Source: Asterias rubens
Lineage: Eukaryota > Echinodermata > Asteroidea > Forcipulatida > Asteriidae
Direction: 5' to 3'
Assembly: GCF_902459465.1 (NCBI RefSeq)
Contig: NC_047066.1
Coordinates: 12,155,047 to 12,219,046, forward strand
Length of the DNA: 64,000 bases
This document shows, piece after piece, positions 11,167 to 22,399 of this stretch. The notes beneath the pieces are model-generated. The model did no database searches and was not told the DNA's origin. It was given only the letters and a program-made list of their open reading frames with translations. The translations under genes and the position numbers were made by a program. The stretch's first letter is position 1; each line of letters starts with the position of its first letter.

Positions 11167-11687
11167 AAAATGTTCAGTCAAAAGGGATCTGAGTTCGCAT
11201 AGGATGAAACAGATTTTAACTTTGAAAAACGAAATTGTGAATAACCTTCTCTGGTGGTGCTTTTCAGGAAGATTCGTGAAAAGACCTGCAACATTGTTGC
11301 AGCAAGGAGGGAACAAAGCAAACTCCCATCATACATGACGTCAAAATATTGTCATTTTGACGCACGCCACCAACGGCTGATTTGGTTTTTAAAACCTTAA
11401 GATTATTTTTGTATCGATAGATACGATCAATGCAGGAAATTACATTCAATTGATAAACAAACACATGTTTAAACAATTTTTAATACATCATTCCCGTAAA
11501 CACGTTTGATACAGGCTGTGACCGTTAGACGTTTATCATGACGGTTACAGATTTTAATTAACACAACTTAACCCAGCTAAAAGCTACGTTTGGTTAGGGG
11601 CTTGTTCTGCGCATGTCAGAGATGTAGTAAGACGTGTTTTTACTAACTCTCCTCTGCGACCGCAAACATTTTTCTTAATCAAAAATA
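11167..11687. repeat. Diverged flank shared with 25735-25910
   Basis: About 11340-11515 matches the reverse complement of about 25735-25910 (shared ATGACA/TGTCAT, CTTAAG and cccgtaa words in order). The remainder is unrecognised. Confidence 0.45.
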
Positions 11688-11880
11688 AAAACGTCCCCAA
11701 AAGGGTCAAAATGACAGAGTCCGAGGTAAAATTAAATTTTAACCATTTTCCGGGTCACGTAAAGCCTAACACGGAAGTGGGTCCCCGTTGGAACCGGGAT
11801 CCTCGTAAAGTCTGATCCGGGCTCCGGGATCCGGGTCAAGTCTGATCCGGCATCCGGGTCAAGTCTGATCCGGGTCAAAG
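11688..11880. repeat. Second copy of the GGATCCGGGTCAAGTCT repeat
   Basis: Same leader as 4262-4380 followed by about three units of the TGATCCGGGTCAAG minisatellite. It differs from the first copy by small indels and loses one unit. Confidence 0.75.
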
Positions 11881-12576
11881 TGACAAGGAATAGTATTAGT
11901 AAAACCCCAAGAAATTTCCCAAAATTACGCCAAATCCAGTTTTAAATGTAACTTTTAAACCATTCTCAATGTTTGCCTGACCCGAAACCAACCTGGAGTT
12001 GGGTCAAGAGATTACAGATTGGAGTCACATACCGACACAAAATTGTCCATATTTATAAAACACGTGGTTTTTTTTTTAATTCGCGCTCTAAGCACACGCT
12101 TTGAAATAGTTGAAAACGCCACACGACAACCTCTGCAGCAGCGCTTGAGTGCTATCCACAAAGAGACAGCGGCTGCTACGGGAGGTAAACTAGGAATGGT
12201 TGACCGGGATCTCACTGGCCGGCTGGTGCGGCGAGAAATCATACGGAGCTCCGAGGCGCTGTACATTAAAGTTTGCGCGAGTAAAATAAAACAATTTAGA
12301 GTATGAGTTCGGTTTAGGTCCGCGGGCTGGCCGGCGGTTACCATTGCTAGTGTCCCTACCAACATTTCTCCTGTGGATGACCCGGAATCCGGATCAATTT
12401 GGTGGAAAGCATAGATTAGACATTGATTGGGTGGGACTTAATTGCTCAGATGAAATTACAGCAATAGCTCCGACCATGGAGCAATAAGACCATGGAGCTA
12501 TAAAACAAAGCCTTGAGTTGCATTTCCAACAGGGTCGGTTGCTGATTGTAACGATTTCGGGCCGCCTTAAAATTAA
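11881..12576. other. Intergenic with a GC-richer patch, no gene assigned
   Basis: About 12080-12310 is noticeably GC-richer than its surroundings and is open in two frames, but the translations match nothing I know. About 12460-12500 has a small hairpin around ACCATGGAGC repeated twice. I see nothing else here. Confidence 0.3.
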
Positions 12577-12900
12577 CTCATCGAGCTAAGTACGGATCCG
12601 AGGCGCGAACTTATGTGTCAGTTACTCAAAAGGGAGCTGGGATACGTGACTTGATTTAACCAATCGATTGCTTTCTCGCATACTCTCGTGGATCGAAATG
12701 TGTGTCAGCTCATCACACGCCTTACGGACTGAAATCTATTTAGGGTTGACCTGTTGGTCAACCTGTTTAAATCATATCGAGCTATTAACGAAGATTGTTA
12801 CCGAGGACGCAGACTTGTGTGTCAGTTACTCAACAGAGAGCTGAACACGTGACTTGAGTTAACCAATCGAATACTTTCTCCCACAATCTCGTGGATTGGA
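12577..12900 (+). promoter_or_regulatory. Tandemly duplicated FReD promoter module
   Basis: Two copies about 196 bases apart (12577-12700 and 12772-12900) share ATCGAGCTA, GTGTCAGTTACTCAA, GAGCTG, ACGTGACTTGA, TTAACCAATCGA and CTTTCTC...CTCGTGGAT in the same order. The downstream copy has a perfect CACGTG; the upstream one has TACGTG. The gene at 13034 follows 134 bases later. The same module occurs singly before the other FReD copies, so the duplication is specific to this gene. Confidence 0.7.
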
Positions 12901-13033
12901 AAAAATTCCCTGTGGCTGTGATGTTTTCGGTGTTTTTCATCGAACACTTTGTTCACCGCAAGCACTGCAATTTGTCGAAAGTTCACAAAGGCTGCCATTA
13001 GTTGATGACAGAGAAAACATCCTAGGGTATACA

Positions 13034-14137
13034 ATGATAACACCGGTGTTCCGACAGCATACAATAATAATGGCACTGTTGGTAGAGTTCAGTTTCCTTG
13101 CAGCACTGTTTGGTGTTTCATCGGGAGCTTACTGTGATATCCCTCCCTCGACGCAAATATTTATGGCTGCGGAAAACCGGGCACTTGTGGCGTCTTCATA
13201 CCGTAAGCAAAGCGTCAGTTCTCGCTTCCACTGTGTTCGTAACTGCCATGCTGATTATCCTGACTGTAAATCGGTAAATTATGATGAAATTCATCACCTT
13301 TGTGAGCTGAATAATGCCACTATTGCCCAGTTTCCTGATAACTTAATTACACACTTTGGTAGTGTGTACTACGATGGCAATATGGACACAACTCTCCTGT
13401 CCCATACACACCCTGATACAACCGTCTCCTCTATGCCTCGTTACAGCAGCTGCCAGGAGCTTCTTGAGGCGGGTCAGAACGTCAGTGGTGTCTTTACAAT
13501 ATTTCCTGCCCGGTTTGCTGATGGTTTGCAAGTGTACTGCGACATGGAGACTGATGGCGGAGGCTGGATCGTCATTCAGAGGCGTCAAGACGGCAGTGTT
13601 GACTTTTATCGCGACTGGGCCGACTATCGTGACGGGTTTGGTAATCTTAGTGGTGAATTTTGGCTTGGTAATGATAACCTACGCAACCTGACCGAGTATG
13701 GAGGAACGTGGCAGATTCGTGTTGATATGACTGACTGGAACTTTAATGACGCTTGGTTCGAGTATGGTGAGTTCCGTGTTACAGGGGATCAGTATCAGCT
13801 CAATGTTGGATCGTATAACAATGAGAGTACAACAGGAAACGTCTTGGAACAGACGTACGACGGCGGACGCTATTCACACAATGGAATGCTGTTTACTACC
13901 AAAGACAACGACAATGACCGCCGTACACAACCTGATGAAAGATATGGCAATGAGCTGAATTGTGGGATATACCGGCGTGGAGGTTGGTGGTATAATAACT
14001 GTGTTGAATGTAATCTTAATGGTCCGTATATTCAAGGAGGGTCAACGAGTCTCACTACGTCCGCAATGTGTTATACTAATAAAAATCGCTTTTCTATAAA
14101 AACATGCGCAATAAAAGTACGCCCAGTTCTAAAATGA
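13034..14137 (+). CDS. Secreted apple/PAN-like plus fibrinogen C-terminal domain protein (FReD copy 3)
   Basis: Single-exon gene of 367 codons from Met at 13034. An in-frame ATG at 12896 would add 46 residues that lie in what is promoter and 5' UTR in the other copies, so I reject it. The ATG at 13070 (A at -3, G at +4) has the best context and directly starts the signal peptide MALLVEFSFLAALFGVSSG. The apple/PAN-like module has Cys pattern HC-x2-NC-x6-C-x11-C. The fibrinogen domain is complete with KDNDNDRRTQPD calcium loop, NCGI, GGWWYNNC and terminal KVRPVLK. It has an extra Cys (SAMCYT) that copies 1 and 5 lack. By family, a secreted lectin-like immune recognition protein. The 3' flank (14138-14230) matches the flank of the relic at 24189. 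Confidence 0.92.
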   Translation: MITPVFRQHTIIMALLVEFSFLAALFGVSSGAYCDIPPSTQIFMAAENRALVASSYRKQSVSSRFHCVRNCHADYPDCKSVNYDEIHHLCELNNATIAQFPDNLITHFGSVYYDGNMDTTLLSHTHPDTTVSSMPRYSSCQELLEAGQNVSGVFTIFPARFADGLQVYCDMETDGGGWIVIQRRQDGSVDFYRDWADYRDGFGNLSGEFWLGNDNLRNLTEYGGTWQIRVDMTDWNFNDAWFEYGEFRVTGDQYQLNVGSYNNESTTGNVLEQTYDGGRYSHNGMLFTTKDNDNDRRTQPDERYGNELNCGIYRRGGWWYNNCVECNLNGPYIQGGSTSLTTSAMCYTNKNRFSIKTCAIKVRPVLK

Positions 14138-14698
14138 AAAGACTCAACCCCTTTAGGTCTTGGGTCGCGGTAGACTAAATCCCGGTTCATGTTTGAAATC
14201 ACACCAACTACCAAGAGACATAACCCGATTATGTTTTCTTGTTTACGCAAGTAATACGCACGCGTACATTACCTGGGGAACCGTTCCAAACATGACAGGT
14301 AGACTGCTGTCCACAGGCGTTAATATACATGTCATGCACTCTCAAGCGCTTGATAAGCAGCTATTCATAAATCCTCAGACAGTTTCGCTATTCCTACTGG
14401 TGTTTAAACGGTTGATAATGACCAGCTGGAGCTCTGTTTATAACCGGTTGTTTTCGGATGCTACGCGCTAGTCTTGGTGCAAGACTTTTTTTGTTACGGG
14501 CGATGCTGCGCCGTCGGTGAGTTGGCCGCGCTGTGTGTGAAAGGAAAACGAGAACGTCTTGCTTGCACCAAAACTATACGCGCACGAACGGATCCGAAAA
14601 CTGTCGTCTCAGTCATAACAATGCAACACACGGACGTACAGAGCTCAAGCACGTCGGAAACGAATAGCTTTTACAGAGTTTATTACTTTATTACGCCT
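14138..14698. repeat. FReD 3' flank running into a piece of family E
   Basis: About 14140-14230 matches 24190-24270 (3' flank of the relic). About 14376-14480 (CAGTTTCGCTATTCCTA ... GTTTAAACGGTTGATAA) matches 48195-48300 of the family E copy. No gene; the open frames are in repeat. Confidence 0.55.
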
Positions 14699-15037
14699 TT
14701 TAAAGGCTGTGGACACTATTGGTAATTACTCAAAATAATTATTAGCATAAAACCCAACGGCTCCCTCTGAAGTAACGTTGTTTTCGAGAAAGAAGTAATT
14801 TTCCACGAATTTGATTTCGAGACCTCAGATTTAGAATCGGAGATCTCGAAATCAAGCATCTGAAAGCACACAACTTCGTGTGACAAGGGTGTTTTTTCTT
14901 TCATTATTATCTCGCAACTTTGATGACCGATTGAGCTCAAATTTTCACAGGTTTGTTATTTTATGCATACATATGTTGAGATACAGCAAGTGAGAGGACT
15001 GGTCTTTGACAATTACCAATACTGTCCAGTGTCTTTA
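14699..15037 (+). mobile_element. MITE-like family A copy inserted in a family E element
   Basis: TTTAAAGGCTGTGGACACTA to GTCCAGTGTCTTTAA, with a deletion that removes the GGTAACGAGTAATGGGGAG segment near the left end. Family E sequence resumes at about 15080, so this copy split an older repeat. Confidence 0.8.
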
Positions 15038-15079
15038 ACAAAAAATACATTTAAAAATGGAAATGAAAGAGTAGTGACT

Positions 15080-15230
15080 TGTTCTTCGGCTCGGGCCCAC
15101 GGCAACGACGACCCAGCCGGTTTTAAACGGCCGTTTAAGAACTCGTCGCTACCCATTTATTCCCTTAATATAGCACATGCCACGTGGTGTGTAATGGACC
15201 AGTGAAAACACTACTCTCGGTCATGAATAA
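15080..15230 (-). repeat. Terminal part of family E
   Basis: Reads CACGGCAACGACGACC ... GGCCGTTTAAGAACTCGTCG and ends CTACCCATTTATTCCC. This is the reverse complement of the family E end seen at 48043-48100. Confidence 0.6.
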
Positions 15231-15323
15231 TTAAGTATAAGGTAAAGTAACAAAATAATAACGTATTAAGAGTAACTATAGAAGACGATCAGAGTATACT
15301 GTTCGAAACGTCGAGACCAAACC

Positions 15324-15343
15324 GGCTCTTTTCATTCAGAGCC
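15324..15343 (+). other. Histone-3'-end-like stem-loop in a repeat tail
   Basis: GGCTCT and AGAGCC form a 6-bp stem followed by ACCACACC. This resembles the histone mRNA 3' stem-loop but has an eight-base loop instead of four. It is preceded by GTTCGAAACGTCGAGACC. No histone gene is nearby; the context is repeat. Confidence 0.4.
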
Positions 15344-15639
15344 ACCACACCCGCAAGTTTACTATTAATATATATATTACTCTTATTTTCCACACCATGC
15401 AAAGCTTCAAACACCGTTTAATAACGTATTGTTTGCATCACCCGCCATAATCACTACTGCTTGGAGAATGAACCACTAATTGCACATTAGAAGATCACAT
15501 CAATGTAGTAACCCAAAACAACCGTAAATTGTATAATGTTTTATAGTGAGGTTGCAACACCCCCATTTTGTTGATTTTCTCTTGACGGATATTTAGAATG
15601 TAAAATGCCTAGACACAATATTTACTCTAGAACCATACC

Positions 15640-15860
15640 CTTCGAAACAACACTGTCTGTACATACACTAGTCCGTATCGGTCTAACGAGAGGCAAGTCG
15701 AAGTTTTTACTAAACATGCTCTTATAAAAACTTTAAGTCCGTCAATGACCGCAAACTGACTGAAGATGATATTACTCGAGTATGGTGCTTTGCACCGGTA
15801 TCAAGTTCTATAGCTATAGACACTATTAGTCCTAGGTAATAATGATTATGATATGCTGAT
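15640..15860. repeat. Distant 3' flank shared among FReD units
   Basis: Shares GTCAATGACCGCAAACTGACTGA and ATATTACTCGAGT-TGGTGC-TTGC with about 24840-24905 and, more diverged, with 29660-29710. All three lie downstream of FReD copies in the same orientation. Confidence 0.6.
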
Positions 15861-16052
15861 TAATATCCTATACAACGCTGCATCATTCGATGATCATACA
15901 CGGCTTTCATTTAACCTACAATTTGCGCAATTGATCGAGTCACTAAACAATTCTCCTGTTTTAATTTCTCTAATGCCATTGAGTATTGATTTGGGTATCT
16001 TACCGAATTGCCGCCACGGATGTACGCTGTTTGTATGGTAACTTTATCAAGA

Positions 16053-16094
16053 CTAGCGGGATGCCGCGCTTCGCGCGGCAACCCTGCTAGAAAG
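16053..16094. mobile_element. Candidate Helitron-like 3' terminus
   Basis: A GC-rich hairpin (GCCGCGC-TTC-GCGCGGC) is followed 11 bases later by CTAG, which fits the CTRR end rule. It sits inside a larger hairpin beginning CTAGCGGG. The following base is A, not the T expected for the AT target, and I could not find the 5' end. Confidence 0.35.
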
Positions 16095-16249
16095 CTCGAC
16101 GTAAAAATGCTGCAAGTGTAGCGTTGAGTACAGGGGAGGGCTAAAGTAGCTGGGCAGGGTCACAATACAAATCACTGTGGCAAACAACCCATCCTAAGTT
16201 AAGACGAATATTAGTATATATCCCGTTTCATTTATTTTGTTCCCGTTAA

Positions 16250-17035
16250 GTGATTATTTTCTGTCCTGTATAGTTTTCAAACCCCTTTGCTTCCCCCCCC
16301 CCCTCACCCGCCTCGTTAATTTTTTCCCCAACTCCCTGTCCCATCGTGTGCCCCTTCCCTATCCCGTCCCATATCTAACCCACGCCTCCGTGCCTCTCCC
16401 GTCCCCGCGATCCCCTGCATTGGCATTGTTCTTTGCTTGCCACTGTTTGCCCATAACTCATATTTTCCAGTTTCGCGCGGGTCCCGTTTGTGGGGTTTTC
16501 CCGTTTTATGGACTTGATCCCCCCATTCAGTTTAATATTTTCCTGCCCCATGTCCCATATCACAATAGTTCCTTTTAATTTTGTTCAATCCCAACCCCAG
16601 CCCTGTTCATTTTCCCCCTCATTTCTATGTTTGCCGTTCCCCAGTCCCCCGTTCCACAGACGTACCACTTTGTGCCCCTACCTCCTTTCCCCGTTGAAAA
16701 TCTAACCCGTGCCTCCTTCCCGTCATCCCGCCCGTGAGTTATTCTTTGCACTGTTTGCGGGTCCCGCCAGTCAGGTGGTTCTCCGCTTCGTGTATTTTTC
16801 TCTGTCCAGTTTATTTTTTCCCTGTCCAATGTCATCATTAGTCCCTTTTTCTTTTTCCCCTTTCCGTATTATTTTTCCAGCCCTTTTACTAATGTTCCCT
16901 ACATTTGTTGCCGTTCCCCCGCCCTCTTCCAACAGACGTACCACACTACATGCCCCTTCCATCTCCCTGTCCCACAACGTGCTCTAATAACCCCCAACAG
17001 TCTTCGTCCTGCCCCCCCCCCCCCCCCCCCGGCAT
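16250..17035. repeat. Pyrimidine-rich (C/T) low-complexity tract
   Basis: About 780 bases of strongly C/T-biased sequence with recurring words (CCCGTCCC, GTTCCCC, CAGACGTACCAC) at irregular spacing, closing with a run of about 18 C. The open frames here are compositional. Confidence 0.8.
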
Positions 17036-17049
17036 TGTTCTGTACTGTA

Positions 17050-17165
17050 TGTACGCGCGAAGTTACTGGACGCTCGCGCCGTGACTGTGACATCACAAAG
17101 GACGCCTGCACTCAATCACAAAGTTACTATACGCTAGCGCTTTGACTGTGACGTCACAAACAACA
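17050..17165. repeat. Two-copy direct repeat with GTGACGTCACAAA
   Basis: AGTTACTGGACGCTCGCGCC...GTGACATCACAAA is followed about 60 bases later by AGTTACTATACGCTAGCGCT...GTGACGTCACAAA. The second copy holds a perfect CRE-like TGACGTCA. No gene is attached. Confidence 0.6.
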
Positions 17166-18364
17166 CATGCCCAAACCCACGGGTACCCCGAAATTTACCC
17201 CAGGACGCATCATTTTAGCAGGGTGCGGGCACCACTTGCCAAACAACAATGGCGGCGCCCATGCGATTTAAGCGCTTTTATAATATAGAGCGTTTTCGAA
17301 TCGAAGGCTCAGGCTTGAGGCTTTAGGCTTGGGATTTTCAGGCTCCGGCTCAGTGCGGCTCAGGCTTCACAATAAACAACATGGCGACGAAATTGTTTCG
17401 AACACTTCGGCTTCACGGGATTAGGCTTCATGTGGCCCTCGTGGTGGATCATGGGGGAAATAATAATGCACGAGAACAAACGTGCGTCGTCTGCTTTTTG
17501 TGTGTGAGGCATTTATTTAATGATTGTAAAACAAAACAAAAAATAACACCACCACAAAACACATAATCATACCATTTGTATTGTAACAAACGCATATTTG
17601 CTTTCTGATGGTTTAATATTGTAAAAATACCTCAATAACTTAGAGCAGCCCACTTTTTAGCTTCACTTGCTTGTAAAATGACTTATTTTAGTGAAAGCCA
17701 AAAAATGATGGTTGCTTTCATCAACAACGAAACGGACCAAAAATGTTCTGAAAACATAGCTTTATTTTGTTGTAATATATGTCAACAACATGCCTTGCAT
17801 TGAAACTGGAAAGCAGGGAAATTTCGAAAGGTATGTTGTGTTATTTGAAAACTATAGTATTCTTTTAGAATAAAAATAACATTACTCTGACTATCAAGTA
17901 AAAACTGCATACAAGCTATACTGCACTACAATGAAAACTTTATTTTATCATAAACTGAGTTACTTTTAAACAAAAGAAGTATCAATTTACAGCAGTTGAT
18001 TGTTTAAATAACTTTTTTTAAGATTAAAAAGACGGTGCTAATAAATAATTGTTTGTGTTCTCCCATTAGGCTGGGAAAATGTTAGGTTACTTAACAACTT
18101 TTAAGTTCATTGCAATTATGATGATCTCCACTTTAAAGTCAAGAAACATGATTATTTCGTCAACTGTTAGGTTAGTATTTCGGAATTGTCAAGTTTTTTC
18201 TAATTGTATTTTTTAGCTGTAGAATAGTTGCTAGCAAAAAATTGTAAATAAGGACAGGTCAGTTTGCTTTATGTTACTTTACAGAGTTAGAATTGAGCTT
18301 TATATCTTTATCGACACTGGTGAAGTTTCTTCTGCTTAATCACCAGTGATATTTCCTCTACTGA

Positions 18365-18860
18365 TGACTAAGCCTGAGCGACTAGTGTGACAGACAAGTG
18401 TCGAAGTGGAGACTATTGATAGCCTTGTCAAGTTACAAAATACCATTTTTCAACTAACCAGATAGTCGACGTGCTACCATGACTACTACAAAAACAGTCA
18501 CGACTGTTGCTTGGTTAACCAACAGGAGACTTTCTAGGACGATAGGTGGCAGCAGACTTACCGGGTAAAGCCATGTTCGCAGAATTATGTGCAAGCTCAT
18601 AACTACGTAAACAATGGAAGTTAACCCGGTAAGTCTGCTGCCACCTAGCGTTGGAAAGTCTCCCATTGTGTCGCTCTTGCCTATTCCCTACAACTTTAAT
18701 CCTTTTAGCACAAATGTTACTTGATTGGGCCTGCGGCAAACAACTTGCCGCAATGTATCTTAGGAGTTTAAAATAGTCACAACTAGTGTCAAAGTCGTGA
18801 CTACAATGTTTTTGACACTAGATGAGTAGTAAACTTCACTTGTTGCCCAGGCCTACTGGT
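18365..18860. mobile_element. Family G element, split by a family D MITE
   Basis: Ends rich in GCGACTAGT-type words in inverted orientation. The halves match 30690-30965, which has no insertion. The gap corresponds exactly to the family D copy at 18533-18664. Confidence 0.6.
18533..18664. mobile_element. Palindromic MITE family D, copy 2
   Basis: AGGAGACTTTCTAGGACGAT to GTTGGAAAGTCTCCCA, with both GGCAGCAGACTTACCGGGTA arms. It lies inside family G. Confidence 0.85.
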
Positions 18861-19603
18861 GACATCTTATATTGTTCTGAAATGAACTAACAGGTCTTTC
18901 GCTTTGATGCGGAACTGGCTAGCACATGTTACGCTTCTCACATTGATGCTTTTCTGCAGATCCTTGTAACTGAAATGAGAAGAAGATACAATCTTATGAG
19001 TATGATCAAATAGTCAATGCTTGAGTACATGTATGATCAAATAATCAATGCAGCCCTCAACATTATAAATTGCAAAATTATAGCATTATCATACCATTTG
19101 GGTGATCATTGTACAATGTATCTAAACAAAATTGATTTTTAGCTCTTGGGATTTAATGTTGGTTTAGAGAGTTTTCTTTCTATTACCCCCCCCCCCCCCC
19201 CTTAGATATAAAAAACAAAGGTTAACATTCAAGAGGGGATTGACTTGGAAGTCTCTCGAACTCCAGATCACCACTGATTATCGGAAACATCTCAAAAGGA
19301 TGTCGGGTTAGCCTTGCTAAGCCTTGCTAAGGCAGTCAAATTGTCACTCCGAAAAAACGCAACTACCGTATACATTGTACACTGAGCGTAAAATTAACCA
19401 CATCCGGCACATCGCACGACACGACGCCCCCGTACACAGCCTCCGCGTGCGGTTAGTGGTACGAGTGTGGATTACTTCAGCAATGTGACAGTGTATACGG
19501 GTGGGTCGTGCGGTGTGATTACACACTACGCACAGTGTATACGGGTGGGTTTAGACCGTCGTCTTTTTCTGAGTGAATAATACCACAGCCTTGATATTTA
19601 TAG

Positions 19604-19990
19604 TATTCATTTTGGTTTTAACCCATAAACACCGATGTGGTGTTTGCACTATATACTCAATACTTACCGGAGTAAAAACCAAACTGAATACTCATAACCT
19701 GGTGCAATTTTAATATCATTTGCAGTTCCGGCTGCTAAAATTTAGGATTCAAACTGCCTCAGCTACTGGGCAAACTCGGTGGTCTAGTTTAGCATGAAAC
19801 TGCTCTAGAATTGCAAAGGTTGTGGGTTCGAATCCCACCTGAGTAATTTGCCTGTGATTTTTGTTTTCACAAAACTCAGGTAAGTACTGAGTATACAGTG
19901 CTTATATAACACACATTGGTGTATATGGGTAAAAACCAATTTTGTGATTCATACCGTACCTGACAGATATGGGCAGTGTTCAAGTATCCT
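19604..19990 (+). repeat. tRNA-derived SINE with an inverted partner of its 3' part
   Basis: A perfect pol III B box GGTTCGAATCC at 19825-19835 and an A-box-like TGGTCTAGTTTAG at 19780 sit in a tRNA-like head whose acceptor and T stems pair. The anticodon stem is too weak for a functional tRNA. The tail (ATTTGCCTGTGATTTTTGTT ... AAGTACTGAGTATACAGTGC) is shared with 37010-37170. About 19604-19668 is an inverted copy of the tail end. Confidence 0.65.
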
Positions 19991-21216
19991 TTTGCCCCTA
20001 TTAGACTTGAACCTCGGCCGGGTGGTTTTCCTCACACCAAAGTCACTCTTCCAACTCTACATTGTACAATGAAAGTTAATACAAGTAAGAATGTTGATGA
20101 ATGCCAGTCCTCTTCTACAAAAAAGTTGGAATCCTTAATCCACAAGCAAAAGGTGTTTTTCTAGCAAAGTCCCCCCCCCCCATCTCAACACCCAACCCAT
20201 ATAGCCTCTGCTTGATAAGTTGATGCAGGTGTACATGTATCATCATTCATTCATTCATGGCTAATATTTAAATTTATGTAATCATGTAACCTTTTTTTTT
20301 AGTTGCCAAGAAATGTATTTCCCTTCAGAAAACTCAAATAAATTACTACCTGGTACATCAGTCAGAAGTAAACAATATGAAATATTATTATTAAAAAAAT
20401 TGGCCCACAACAAAAACATTCTTGAAAAAAAGGAACAAAGCGAAATATTATTCATAAGTAACAAGAGTGTTCAATGTAATGTTTATATAAAATAATCGGT
20501 TCAGCTTAAACGAAACCGCAAGATTTATAACTAATAATATCACTATCCAGCTCTCGGCCTTGGGATTATAAAAAATAATAAACAACTGTCGTTTTTAATC
20601 AGCAGACAAGGAATTTGAATTTTCTGCCAACGAAAAATAAACCATAACCAAGTTAAGAAGACAGGCCCTACTTTCACAAATATTATCCTGTCAAATAATT
20701 CCCGCATGTAGCTTATCTTCATCAGTAAATGTTGAGAATAAAACCAAAAGACAATTTTCACGAATTAGATGCAGCACTAAGTGTATCGGCCACACATACT
20801 TGTATCCGTCATTTTTAACGCGAAGTAAATTATCATAAAAATTTACATTATATATCAAAACTTACCTTAATATCATTGATGCAAATTGTTCGCCTTCTCA
20901 TGGGTGATATATCAGGTGAAGACTGTTGTTATTAATAGTAAAACACAATCAAAAGAGCCAAATTTGTCAATTTTATTGAACGGTAACCGAGGATTTTAAT
21001 GGCTGCCGCAAGAAAAGATTTATCATCACGAATCTGACGTCATGAAGCCTGGCGAAGCCACCTCTTGAGGAGGCTTCGCCTGGCGCTGTTTTCAGCCAAA
21101 ATCGAAGCCTCAAATTCGAAGCCCGATCCGGAGCCTCCGATTCGTACGCGGCTTCAAAATGGCTGCATCAGTCTGAAGCCCAAGCCTGAGCCTGAGCCTT
21201 CGATTCGTAAACGCTC

Positions 21217-21865
21217 ATAGATGGCAACCTACCAGCATAGAAGCTCACATGTAATGACGGTGTCCAAGTAGGAAATGAACAATCATTCATTTAGCCATTT
21301 ATGATCCTGTCTTAGAATTAAAACGACGTACAACAATGAAGAGTAAACATATCAATAATCGCTTTTTGCTATGATTTTTCAGAGACCAATAGTAGCAACA
21401 AAGCATGTCGTGGTTACAGTTAGTTTTAACCGAATTAGAATTATTTGTACATAATTATAATTATAAATACTAGACGTTTATATCGAGCATGTAGCGTTAT
21501 TATTTTAAACGCCAAAGTTAGATTTGTACCAAAAACAAACCAATTTTTTTTGAAAAAGTACATATTAATATAAGAATTTGGCATTCTCGCAAATCACTCA
21601 AGCACAGGGTCTCGACTACGCAAAGCACTAAACCAGCCCAGATGAGTTGTCAGTTTTACAAGTGATTTGTACTGTGAAGTCACACTTTGCTCAGCGATTA
21701 AGATCGATACCGCCAGTTTTGTCAGTTTTGTTTAGTTCGCAGTTTCTGCTTGTACAAACCATTATTAATTCAGTCTGCCTCGCTCGGCGCGACCAATCAC
21801 TCATACAATTTTACAAGCAAATGTGCGTTATACATGGAGATGTAATACCTCTAAGTTGGAACAAA
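21217..21865. other. Intergenic, nothing recognised
   Basis: AT-rich flank between the 3.9-kb element and a family A copy. No supported gene. Confidence 0.3.
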
Positions 21866-22231
21866 TTGTCAAAGACCAGTCTTCTCCGTTGGTGTATCTC
21901 AACACATGCATAAAATAACAAACCTGTGAAAATTTGAGCTCAATTGGTCATCGAAGTTGCGAGATAATAAAGAAAGAAAAAACACCCTTGTCACACGAAG
22001 TAATTGTGTGCTTTCTTCAGATGCTTGATTTCGACCTCAAAATCTAATTCTGAGGTCTCGAAATCAAATTCGCGGAAAATTACTTCTTTCTCGAAAACTA
22101 TACGTTACTTCAGTGGGAGCCGTTGCCCACAATGTTTTATACTACCAACCTCTCCCAATTACTCCTTACCAAGTAAGGTTTTATGCTAATAATTTTTTTT
22201 TGTAATTATCAATAGTGTCCACTGCATTTAA
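21866..22231 (-). mobile_element. MITE-like family A copy, right-terminally truncated
   Basis: Starts at AATTGTCAAAGACCAGTCTT, lacking the last TTAAA-GACACTGGACAC end, and runs to AATAGTGTCCACTGCATTTAA. The central hairpin is present. Confidence 0.8.
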
Positions 22232-22399
22232 GTCACAGATACAGCCTTTTTATCAGCGTGTTATTTTAAGCTGTACAGCCGAGCCCATACTGATAGCACA
22301 GCAGAGTGTGGCGGACTATAAAAGGCTTGTTCCGCACTTAATACAAAAGTGGTTTCAATGCTCATTATGCCAATTCGGATTAATTTAACGGTCCTAATG

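Larger units (their letters stand above)
17288..21216. mobile_element. 3.9-kb element with terminal inverted repeats
   Basis: Left end GAGCGTTTTCGAATCGAAGG and right end (inverse) GAGCGTTTACGAATCGAAGG continue into GGCTCAGGCTTGAGGC-type subrepeats on both sides. The flanks carry ATA on each side, a possible 3-bp target duplication. The ends are internally repetitive (GGCTCAGGCTT words, 17300-17420 and 21020-21216). Inside are a family G element split by a family D MITE, two tRNA-derived SINE pieces and long AT-rich stretches. No transposase ORF is recognisable; several small frames match nothing I know. Superfamily unassigned. Confidence 0.65.

Noticed and set aside
12019-12365. Genes on either strand in the GC-richer patch
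   Set aside because: Both strands are open with neither giving a recognisable protein, and no promoter or splice context is seen.
12896-13033. 46-codon N-terminal extension of FReD copy 3
   Set aside because: It lies in sequence that is promoter and 5' UTR in sister copies, is not conserved as protein, and would bury the signal peptide.
16237-16987. Proline-rich frames in the C/T tract
   Set aside because: Pure composition effect on both strands.
19780-19850. tRNA gene
   Set aside because: The B box is perfect, but the anticodon stem does not form, and the sequence belongs to a SINE that recurs at 36975-37212.
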